Source: Cristatella mucedo (taxonomy: Eukaryota > Bryozoa > Phylactolaemata > Cristatellidae). From it: 64,000 bases of DNA. The notes under the pieces are model-generated. The model was not told the DNA's origin. It saw only the letters and a list, made by a program, of their open reading frames with translations, and did no database searches. Location of the stretch: positions 808,001-872,000 of the forward strand of contig WPIO01000026.1 in assembly GCA_009760855.2 (NCBI GenBank), read 5' to 3'. Positions 26,170 through 37,800 of this stretch are shown here, piece by piece; position 1 is the first letter of the stretch; every line of letters begins with the position of its first letter. Made by a program: the position numbers and the translations under genes.

Positions 26170-29100
26170 AGAGAGCTTCGTTGAAACGAGCACTCCCTGT
26201 CGCAATCGCAAAAGACGTGACTTGGCACTCGCACCTTGTAGCTTGCTATGTCGCGTGATTCGAGCGCTTCTGCTTCGGCTGTCGATGTGGATTTGCGCTG
26301 CGGCAGCCTGGTACGGCTGAGTTAGAGGACATAATTGAGAGAGAACCTGAGATTTGTCGAGCTACAGTAAGCTGGTCAACGAGATGGATGGTGAATGGAG
26401 GGTTGAAAAGACGAGGTGCTGCTTGGCTGCGCTGAAGATTCTAGGAAGCCGAGTGGTAGAGATTGAATGAGTTTGGAGGGAACGAGTGAGCTACCGAATG
26501 CATGGCATCGATCAGCTGACCCTGTAGTGTCGCAGCCAGTCACGGCAGCTTGCCTGCTCGCCCCGAGGTGAGGGACACCGGCTCCTCGTGACGCGGCCGC
26601 ATGCTGCTGCTGCTGCTGCTGAGATAGCTGGCCGAATAGCCTCCCTTCCTATCTCTCCATGCCCCAGTCATGCGCTCTGGGCTGGAGCAGACTGGGCCCA
26701 GGCCTGCTCAGTGTGTCCATACCCTACCCGTCACGTAGCAGAGAGGAGCGCCAAAGCTGCCGTTTCCGGTCGAAGCTTTTGCAATCGCTCGTGCTGCTGC
26801 TGCCGTCGCCTCCGCCATTGAGTGCCACTTCTTTGGAAGCAGGGCGGGGCTCGCTGGCTCTCTCCCTCCGCGCTGCCGCCCCTTGGTGGAGGCTGGCTGG
26901 CTGGCTCCCCCCTGCCTGCCACGAGCTGCTCACAGAAGTGACTTCGGTTGCTCGAACGCCTGCCTGTGCTGACCCATCGCGTTTGTGCCATCGCACTTTG
27001 CCTCGCCCGCGCTGGTCCGCCCTAGCCTTTGCCCTGCCTACCCTCTCTCTCTCTCTCTCTGGCTGCAGGGCTGCAAAGCCCGGCGGCGGCGGCTGCTAGT
27101 GCGACAGAGTGCACGATTGCCGTGCAGTCAGGCGCTTTTGTGCATGTTTCGAATGCCCGACTGTCGAGTTCATTCGTTTAATGCATGCCCTTTCCAACCA
27201 GGTTTGCTCTCTGGTGCCTTTTCTAGTGCTGCATTGAATGAATGCTGCCGTGTTCCTCACTCGTGCACTCTGCTGTGGCCTAACGAATGCGTGCGTGTCC
27301 GCACAAGTGACTTGGTGCCGCAGTGCGATGATGGCCCGGCATCGTCAGTCGTTGCCTGGCAGGTTGCTAGGTCCACTCGAATGCCTTGTTGCCCGGCCGG
27401 CAGCCAGCTGCCAAAAGCTTTTGCTGCTGCAGTGCAGCCCGTCGGCTGATGCCGTGACTTGGCCGAGTGACCAGCTGTCGGCTCGGACTGTACCCACCCA
27501 CCCAGGCAGCCTGTGAACGTGCCTTTTTAGTCCCAACCGAACGATGCTCCGGAGTGAAGCTTCCACGTGGGCAGTTGCCTTCCAGCTGCCCTCTGAAAGG
27601 GAGACCACCTGTGATCATAAGCTGTTTTGGCATTCCGGGTAACTTGATTGGTAACTTGATTGGGTCGTTGACCCGACCAACTACATTGTTCGGTTCCTGT
27701 CTGCCGGCCCCTTGGGGTGCAAAGGTTGCCTGGAGAGTTTTCCCTAGCCCCATCCGTGATGAAACTCGTGTATGCAACTCTGGCGGTAGGTTGGCCCGAC
27801 CAACTACATTGTTCGGTTCCTGTCTGCCGGCCCCTTGGGGTGCAAAGGTTGCCAGGAGGGTTTTCCCTAGCCCCATCCGTGATGAAACTCGTGTATGCAA
27901 CTCGGGCGGTAGGACCGGCGGTCTGTTGCTTAGGTCATAGCCAGGCAGCCAGTGCGGCCGTACAGCTTGCCGAGGGTACTGACTTGAGCCTGCTAGCTGG
28001 ATGGCTGGACTCTTGTGCTGCCAGCACATCCGTGGCAGAGCCGCAGCCAAACGTTGCAAAATCGGTCTTCGCTGTAGAAAACCGTGTACCGTGTGTCTTA
28101 TGCATGTGCATTCGCTCATGTGCTTGGATGTGCAACGTTTGCTGTGTGTGTGGGCTGAAACCCCCATTACCACCACCCCCCCTCCCTGTGTGGAGGCTGA
28201 GATGAGCCGTAGGACGGTCAGTACTTGAACCCCCCCCCCCCCGACCTTTGGTTCTGACCCCCCCCCCCCGACCTTTGGTTCTGACCCCCCCCCCCCCCCG
28301 ACCTTTGGTTCTGACCCCCCCTGTTGCGCAGCCAACCGGGCATGCTGAAAGCCAGGCTCGGCCGCGACGGCCGTGAGAAGCAGAAACGGTGGCAGTGTCG
28401 TCATTACCCGGCCGGATTTTCTCAGATGTCGGCCCATTCCAATGATCATCCGGTCCACTGTAGCTCATCTAGTGCTTGCCCACCCCCTGCCTGACTGATA
28501 AGTGGCTGGAAAAGCCTGCCTCTAGGGCAGGCGAGTGTGGTGTGTGGGCAGGTGACACGTCGCCAGGTGTGGAGGAGGCAGAGTAGCAAAGCTGGCTGCT
28601 AGCAGGAGGCCTAGACTCACCGGAAGTGGGTGGATGGATGGGGGAAGGAGATGGCTGCTGCCTGCTCATCGTGCCAGTTAGCAGCAGCCTTCTGGCTTGC
28701 GCCACCTTGCCCTTCATGCATACTCGTGCAGATATCAGGAATACCTGCTTCAAGGAAGTGGAAAGAGTGCGGTCTGCTCGAAGGCAAAGCGGAGTTCAAA
28801 GCAAAGGTACAGCTGTGTGTCCTCTGTTTAAAAATAAAAGTCTAGATTGTGTGAGGCGATTTTGACAGCAAGAGGAGATTGTAAATTGTGAAACGAAGTC
28901 AACCAAGCACCGATCTCTTATTGAAGGCTGATCCTTATTTTAGAGGAATGCCTAGAGAGAGTTTAAGTTGTCCGATAGTGCTATGCGAGTGTCTTGTTGT
29001 CGTTTATTATTCTTATCATTAGTGTTATTATTGGAAGGAATTCTCTTTAGAAAGACTGAAAGAGGCCCGCTTGACGGCATTCTGGGACTTTCAGCTTCAG

Positions 29101-31722
29101 GCTCTCCAAATTAGGATACCGATGCCATGTAGACAAGTCTATGTAGTTCGTCTGCTGGACGGTGCACTTTCATAGAACAGTTTCTGGCTTTCAGTTTTGT
29201 CTGTTGTTTTTGCAGGAGGGTCTAGAGAAATACGCCTCCGGCCTGGCGAGCCTATGTGAACTTTCGAGGTGCTGTCCTAAAGAGCTTATTTACTTTTTAA
29301 ATGGCACCAAGTCAACTGCCGGCAGCACACTTTTGGGGTTCAGTCAGCTGCTCAGTCTCTCTAAATCGCGGTGACTCGTTCGCTTGTAAATTAGGAGAAA
29401 AGACCTCATTGCTTCGTACTTTTGAGGCAGGCTTTCTGGCTTCTATGCTTTCGAAGCTTTTTGTTCTTAAAATATGGCACTGGCCAGTTTTTCTTTTGAC
29501 AGGCCCGAGGGCACCTCCACGCGACTCCCCGGAACCGAATATTCAGGATTTGCTTTCAGAGTACGTAGGCATTTCAGTCTGACAGGCCATCGTGTTTATT
29601 TTAGGTTGGGGTATATAGGTTGACGACGTCTGCCTGGAGGCGACCTTGGCAGCTTCAGGCCCCTCCTCCATCCAAAGAGGGTCATTTCGGTGTGAGGAGA
29701 CCTCGAGAGGTGTGGCGCGAGGTGCCTCTTTCACTGATTCGCTGCCAAGCTGGTCACTTAATTAAAAGAGGACTAAGGCTTTTTCGAAGACCTCCAGCAA
29801 TGGCAGTGCCTAAATATTTATCGTTTGAAACCAGCATTTACATATTAGTTTGAAGCAGGCTCGATTTATCGATGCTTTGCGAATAGTAAGCCAGGTTGGG
29901 AATCTTAGCATTCAATTATGTTGTTTCGGTTTCCTCAGCGACCAAGTGAGCACTTCCGTTTAATGGGCTGCAAAAGTCGAGTGCTCGTATTCAAAGCTTG
30001 CTGTTGACAGTTGATTGTTTTCACATACATTTACCGTAACTTTTTTTGATGATTCCTGTCAGTTATGATTATCATTAGTCTATACCGCGAAATAAATCAC
30101 AGGAAGTTCTCGTCATTGCTTTGGAAGGCGAGCCCCGAGTGTGCGATGACCTTGCTGATAAGCCAGCCCTACTTTCTGGTATTCTCACTGGTCATTCTTA
30201 ATGCAGCGAAAGCTATTAAGGGAAAACGAAAAGTTCTTTAAAATTGTGTGATTACAGTGTTAAATCGAAGTTAAACCTAATTTTTATCAAGCTCCTATGA
30301 AATGCAACTTTCAACCATGATGGTGATGCATTTCTTCATTCTCATTTATACTCACGTGGGCTCTCTTTCCATTGGTCAAAGCCGGCTTGTTAAACTGCAA
30401 TGACTTCTGTTTCCTGGTGGCATTCAAAGAAAATTCTAAAATTATATTTACATATTCATAACCTACCGGTAATATCGAATCGCTCAGTTGAAAATAGTAA
30501 AATGGGCACAAGTTCAGAGTTGTTGCCCCATTCTGGCTGTGCGCCTGGACAGAAGCAGAGCTACCCATGGCCCAGTGCCACCTGCCTGTGCAACTCTGCT
30601 GCCAAGGTATGTCTATTGCAGAAGTTGTCCACTTCTCCAGCAGTGGCGGTTGTAGCATCGGCTAGCTAACCATTTTGCCTATCTGTTAGGTCAGCCCAGC
30701 ATAGGTCAGCCACGACAGACTGCAGGTCTTGTGATAAATAAAGGGGAACTTCCCTCTTAGCTGTTGGGGTAGAGCTCTCTTGTTTGCCAGCCATTAGTCG
30801 GATTGGATCTTCCTCTTCCTTTACAGTCGGTGGCAAAATAAATAAGTAGTAACCATGCGTTGAACCTCAACAGTAAGGCACTTGGCAACGTGCCGGGATT
30901 GGCTTGGCTGTTGCCTGGGCAGTGCCACTAGGGTCGAATTTTGGTGTGCATTATTATCGCTGGAACTTCCCCATGCCTTGCACACACCCCCCCACAATAG
31001 TACCTGAGCTCTCCACTTGCAGCCTTGACGGCCTGCCCTCATGCCTTTCACCAGGTGGGTGATTACCCTAACGATCACGAAGTGAGTGTTTCTTTTTCAG
31101 CAAATGTAAAGTGCCTAGAATGAGATTGAGTTCTCTTTGGGCGCTTTATCAAGTGTATTATTATTATTGCTGTTATTATTATTGTTCTTCTCATGGTAAC
31201 CCGCTCAGCAACAGTCATCTGCTGCTGTGCTAAAATCGATTCTCGCTGTTGCATCGCCAATTGAGCTTGCTAGATGGGGCTCACAGTTTTGCTCACAGTA
31301 GTGTCGTTCCCAGCTACGCCGCTTGCTATCCTCGACCCGTGGCAGTGGCCAAGCCGCCCTCATCTGCCCTACCACGTCAAGATGCTCGAGGCTGTTGTAT
31401 TCCTGTTGGCTCCGCCTCGACCCTTCAGTGACCCTTTCGTGCTCTCCCTAGAAAACTGGATCGCCTCGATCGTCCTCTGCCCAGACTGCAATCTGAGCCA
31501 TGCTGACGGATTTACTCATGTCGCTGTCAAAATACGTGTCTCTAGTTTGCCTGTCCCCTGCAGAGACTGAAAAGGGATAGAGGAATTGTTTTCGGTGTCC
31601 ACGCTCTCTGTAGGGAGACCTTCGGCGACGAACTGCTTCGTTTCTTCTGGGGGCATTCCCCGACTTTGCCTTGCATTAAAATCCTTGCAACTCGTGAGGG
31701 TGGCGGGCAGTGCGCTGAGCGA

Positions 31723-31808
<86 letters not shown>

Positions 31809-34800
31809 GTCAAGTAGCCGCTCGGACCAGCCCGGCCCTCTCCGACACATCGGCAGACATTCTTTTCACTTTCATGGCCAAGGTCAATCCCGGCTTGCTA
31901 GCTGGGTCATTTTATCAAATTCAATTTTATCGACCCTCGACTCAGGCTATCCTCCGATTGAGCTCGAATCCCTCGGAGCAGTGTCTATGGACGACCGTAC
32001 TGTTCTTTTCTGGACACGGATGACCGGCGCCATGGAGCAGCTTTCCTAGCACTGGCTCCACTGGACCACCGTCGTTCGAGATGGAATGAGTTTACAAGTG
32101 ACTATTATGGTATTCACAGTGTACATGGGATGCTTCGGCCACTGCTGCCGTGGTTAAGGCAGTGGTGCACGCATCTGGGCAGTTGCTGCAGTAGCCGCAA
32201 GCAAAACCTTTAGTCGCCCGGAACTGCCGACAGCTGTGGCACCTTGGAAGAGCAGCTTCACAGAGTCCCCGGAAGCATGTGAGCTCAAGCTGGCAGCCAG
32301 AGATGGCCAGTGGCGCAGTGGCCAACCGCGGTCTCATCTTGTTAGAATCAGGCCGGTTGGCTTGGTTCGCCTCTCGAGTCTGCCTGGGTCAGCCTGTCTG
32401 GCTGCCTCTTATCTGCTAGGAAAGTGGTCGTCTGCCGTGGCAGAGCCAAGAGTTGTATCTCAGGGGGGGGAGGGTTGAAGAGGGCAAGTCCAGCAAAATT
32501 TTAATGGGGATTCAAATACTATGGAGAGTCAAATACCCCCTTGCCACCTGGCTTGGCCACTGGTCATCAGCATTCGTCAAGTTTACAAAAACGTTTAGCC
32601 AAACGGGGTGGCAAAGACAGTGGCACTGGGACCTTTGCCTGTTTTTCCAATGCACCGATAACGTAGTTAAATGCAGGCATGCAGCTTTTGCAGCTGTCCT
32701 CCGTAAAGTGCTGCATTCGTTAGCCTGGCCCAGCGGTTAAGGTGCTCGCCCCGACCCAGGTCTGGTTGAGGTCGTGGGCTCGAGCCCGGAGGCATATGTG
32801 AAGCACCTGAATAGAGATTAAGTTCTCTCGGGACGCTATACAAATGCAAATGAATTCTCAAACGCCGAGGCGCATCGCAGGTGTGCGGAAAAGCAGACCG
32901 GAATTTGCAGTTTTTATTCAATTTATATTGGAATTTAAAAATCAGATTAAGTTTAATTTAATATTGAATTCATCTGCATAGAGAATATATAAGAGAACTT
33001 AATCTCTGTTTAGGTGCTTCACATATGCTTCAGGTCTCGAGCCCACGACCTCTTCCAAACCGTGGTCAGGGCGAGTGCCTTAACCACTGGGCCAAACCAG
33101 TCCGGTGGTTGGTGACCTTGACATAGGATTGCCGGGTAGCCGCCTGCTGCAAGACAGCAAATTGCTGTGTGATACGGCATAATAGTACATGAAGTAAAGT
33201 GCTCGCCTTTCACGACATAGGCCGTGGTTTCGAATCCTGCAGTAGGCGATCCATTATTCCCGACGGCAAGCTGTGGGGATAGCCGTTAAGGCTCTTCTGC
33301 TGCTATACAAATGAGGCTGCTAAATCAGCTACATTTTTAATATTTTGTGTATAACCTTGATCGCAGGCAGAAGCTAGCGTGGCTGGTTAATTCGTTGATG
33401 CTTTGTTTCTGTACATTTGGTTTTCGTCCAGGGTAATTATCGTCCACAAGTGTCTGGTTGGTAATGAATGGCCCAGCTCGTCAAAAAAATGCTGTCTTGG
33501 TCCAGTGTGCTGCCCAATTACAGATAAGGTGTTTCGATGGGATTGTTAAAGACAATATGCCGAGAGAGCAGGCAATTGCACCTGTTCCGGCCAAGGTCAG
33601 CAGCTTTCGGGCCAAGTTGAGGCCTGCCAGTCCCTCTACTACAGGAGACCCGTCATGCTTGGCACTGCTCGCTGCCACTCGACACGAAGTGTTTGCCGGG
33701 CCGCGTTGGCTGCACGCAGTTTCATTCTGCCAGAATGCGCAACCAGCTCCGGCGGTCGTGGCGGCGGGTCCCTTTCTGACATGATTGGCTGCCTCCTTGT
33801 CGAACTGTTGATTCTTGCCCACGCGGCTCCAAAAGCACCGGCCTCACTCAGGCACGGCAGGTGTATGTGGGCAGTTGGACAATTTCTTGTTTTTGCATTC
33901 GACGATTCCTGCACGACCGTCAGCTCGAATTGTCTTGTTCCGCAAGCTGCTGCTCGTTGACTCGTATTTTTGACGAGTTTGCCTTACCCCCTCCCCATGA
34001 TCCTATGATAATAAATCCTGCACACGGTGAATGCATGCAGGTATGCCGAAAAGGTGGGCAACTGAATGGAGCAAGCTCGTTGCCAAAGGAATGAGCACGC
34101 CGGCCTGCCGTGCTTATCTGCGATTGTGTCCGGCACTTCACGTGTGCCAGCTTGCAGAGTGTCTGCTTTTGCAGGAGGTGGCAAAGTCCGGCAGATTACC
34201 AGTATATGCCAGGTCTTTCTTTTCTTGATCACATGACTAGACGGTGTCCCCCCCACCCAAGATTCAAGCAGAGTATTGTTGAGGGGAATGGGGAATGTAC
34301 CCACGTCTTATTGGTCTGATAAAAACGCTAGCCGAGCCTATCAGACAAGGGCTCGGCTAGGGGAGTTCCCTGGTCCTTATCTGGTTAGCCTCTCAGCTGT
34401 AGTTCGACCGCTAGATCGACCGAATCAGTTGGCATTCTGCGTTTCAGTACGCCATCGTGTTCCGGACCCCTCCCTACTGCAACCAACAGCTGACCGACGA
34501 CGTAGAAGTTGAGCTACAACTGTTCAGGCCCAGCGACGGCCAGGAGAGTCCCAGCTTGCCATTCAAGTATTGTGCCGATCAGACAGGTACGTAAGCAACC
34601 GGCTCCGGCCTGCCTAGCCATCAGGAGCTGCTCAGCCGAACGTTGTCTCGACAGCAGCACAAGCTCGCGGTTCTCGGCGCCGGATTCGATAACCGGTAAC
34701 CGGTGCCGAGTGTTGGGCTCCTGCAGACGCTGGAAGCAGTATGGTCAGTTTTCGATCTTTATTGGCCGCCATTCTCCTCCCAGCAGCTGGCTGCGAAGGG

Positions 34801-37800
34801 GGGGGGGGTAAAAGAATACCTAGCCGGGAATCCCCCCTCGGGTGATAGGGGCGGAGCTCGAGTCGGGAACTCCCCCTACGTTATCTGCAGAGGGCGATCG
34901 ATCGATGCTGATTAGCCGTTGGTTGATTAGGTTGGTCATTGTGTACCGCCGGCACCGGCCAATCACTCTTCTCAGTAGCTATTGTCCCAGCCATGCCCAT
35001 ACATGACTGTGACTGTGAGGGAAATTCCCACAGCTCGTGAGCCAGCTGCTGCCTCGGTTACGTGGACCAGCATGTTCCCACTTAAGTAATCCGCAGAGCT
35101 TCGACTGCTGGCTTACACCGGCAGTCGGGTAACACCCAAGTCTGACTCGGAGCAGCTGGGCCTCTTGAGTCCGGGTTCGAGGCAGGTAAGGGCAGATTCT
35201 TTGTTCGATTCGCACCTTGGTCGGCGTCCTTGTCTTTGTGCTTATCATGTAATTAAGAGCTCCGTCGCCATCGTCACCTGTCATAGGCATGACAGTTTGA
35301 TACGTGCTACAGATTGTGAACGGTGACACTGTAGTGTAGCATAGCTACGTTACTATTGCACGTTGCCGAGTCGTCACTATCTGTGGGTGAAATGTTCTGT
35401 TCGATCGATCCCATCCGACTTTCCTCGAAACAAAGCCACCCCTCGGGTTAAAAGCGAGCTGAGGCAGCCGACTGGGACTGGAAGCTAAATTGTCTAGTCT
35501 GGTTCTCACTGACGAGCAAGAGTCGGCAAGTATTTGCTTTGCGTCTTATTATCGTGAGACAGCAGGGATGTGCTTTTTTGCACCACTGGTTCGCTGGACT
35601 CCACTGCAAGGTTCGAGCTGACGTGGGCGGTTGGGAAGATGGTTTCTGGCAGGATTGTTGATCGACTCGTTGATCGTTGAGCGGACGTAGGGGGTGAGCT
35701 GCTGAGATACTCTTACTAGACCCTCTCGTGGATCTGCATCTTACAGCCACGTGCATTGCTGGGAAGATGGACCGTGCCACGTTTTCTCGGAATTGCTGAC
35801 GGTCGCTGTAGTGCTTGAAATGAGAAGAGAGGGAGAGAGAGGGGGGACGGAGAGAGAGAGAGAGAGAGGGGTGAGGGCAGTCCATGTGCCTTAAATATAA
35901 TTCATTTAAATATAATTCATTTTGACGTTTTCGTCACAACCCTAAGCATGGCGGTCCTGGATGTTGACCGAGTAGATACTCGCAACTCACAGGCTCGCAC
36001 TGGTCGAGTAGCTCAACCTGTGTGACCTCAGTCCTAGCATCGTCTGAGTGTCGTCATTTTGTGTTCAGTCTGCGACTGCTTGCCTAGAGGCTGCTGGGCT
36101 GAAGTGTCACCACTGAAGAGCTGGCTGCAAAGCTCTAATCTGGCAGTTTCTTGTTTGCAGAGCAAGATCAAATCGTTCGAAAGCGCAAGAGAGTTGTCTT
36201 TGGCCAGTCAACGTCGAGTAACTGCAACTTCGTGTTCGACGCGTTTCCGGGCTTTGCTTTAGCATCAGGTGGCCAAGGCGACAGAGCATCCAGTGGTGAG
36301 ACCGCTGCTTTGTCTGCTGCTGTGGCTGCTCACACTCTGCTGTCTGCTGCTGCTGCTGAGCAGCACGGCTCCGGCAGCTGCCATGCTCTCGCCCCACAGT
36401 GGCTCACCGACTTTGATTGACTCGCTCATTTTCTGTGTTCGAACTGTGCTGCATTTGCCTGACGGTGTGCTGCATTTGCAAATTAGGTGCCGAAGACACT
36501 GATAACTGCAATTAATGCTTTTGACCTTCTTTAGAGACAGGTTACCAAGGAACTATATTGCCCAATATCGGCACCCTGGACGAAACCTACTTGGCGTTCG
36601 CCCCAGATCTGTCATCAAATCTCGTGGGATCAAATCAAATCAGTTTTGCAAGCTACACCACCTTGCTTCACAACCAGGCTCTGGTTTCAGGTCGGTAAAC
36701 CCCCCACCTACCACCCCCTGGTTCCCTAACCCACCTGCCCACAACCATCCAGTCCAGTATCGCTGGCATCATCCATAGCTACATTCCTTGACTGCAGCTA
36801 TTGCTGCCGCCCCTGGATGCATCCAGATATCCTGGTGCTTTTGTTTGTGCTATGGCAAGCTCAGGCAATGAGAACTGAGGATTTTTTACGAGTGTAGACA
36901 GGGTCCGCTGCATGTTCAAGCTACATTAAGCCATGGCAAGAGCGGGAGTGTGTTCGTATGGGGTACATCATCTTGGAGCGCTCTTGCATGGTATGCATAG
37001 CGTGGGAGCGCCTCCCGACCTTGCAATATACAGTCGTGCGCAAGCAAGCGGCTTAGCTCCTCACCACTCAGCCACCTTCACCCCCGTCGTGACAGTTTGC
37101 CAGTTCGTTGCGACAGGCTGCAGCAGCTGTCGTGCTGCTGCTGCATGCAGCCAGTTGGGCCGCGGTGCGGGTACGACGCGACCTTGGTTGGCACGGGGCT
37201 GCCTCTCCTATCGTCGTCGTCGCTTAGTGCCCCTAACCCCCTATCCCCCGTGTGTCGCGAGGCGGCGCTCTGCTCTCAGCCCTGCGCTCACGTCTTGTAG
37301 AGATGCCGCAGCCAGGAAGCGAGTGCCAGCTGTCGATAGTCGAACAAGCCGAGATGCAGCCGCTGATGCCCACCACCACTTCGGACATAGCCGAGCTGGA
37401 TTTCAACTTGAACCCGGATCTGTCGGGAGACTTAGTCGAAATGGATTCGGCGCCTGAGCCTGAAGTAGCCCGACCGGTCGCCCCTTGTGAGGTGCCGGGC
37501 TGGAAGGACCCGAGCCGAATCAAGGTCCGCCCACTGTCTCCGAGGACTGCTGCTGCCGAATCCGTGCTCGATTTCTATGAGGGCGCCGACTTGAACGCGA
37601 CCTGCAGCAGCAGCGCAAAGCGAGCTCACGGCCAGCGCACGGAGGAATCGAAAAAGTCGAGGTGGGCGCTGCCCTCGGAGCACAAGCTACTGGATGTATC
37701 TGCACTGTCGTCAGCGAAGACGACGTCACTTCCAGGTTGGCTGCAGCACAGCTGCGAATCTGGCGCGAGTGTGCTCGCACGGCTGCTCTCGTGCACGCTG

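Larger units (their letters stand above)
25713..34447 (+). other. NF-kB intron 5 (8.7 kb)
   Basis: It runs from GTAGGT to GTTTCAG. 25713-28500 is GC-rich with microsatellites and a tandem duplication. 29020-31085 and 33330-34447 show no recognisable feature. Transposon load is lower than in introns 3 and 4. Confidence 0.75.

Noticed and set aside
26042-26320. ORFs with long (RE)n runs
   Set aside because: Translation of the (GA)n microsatellite; the same applies at 31542-32049.
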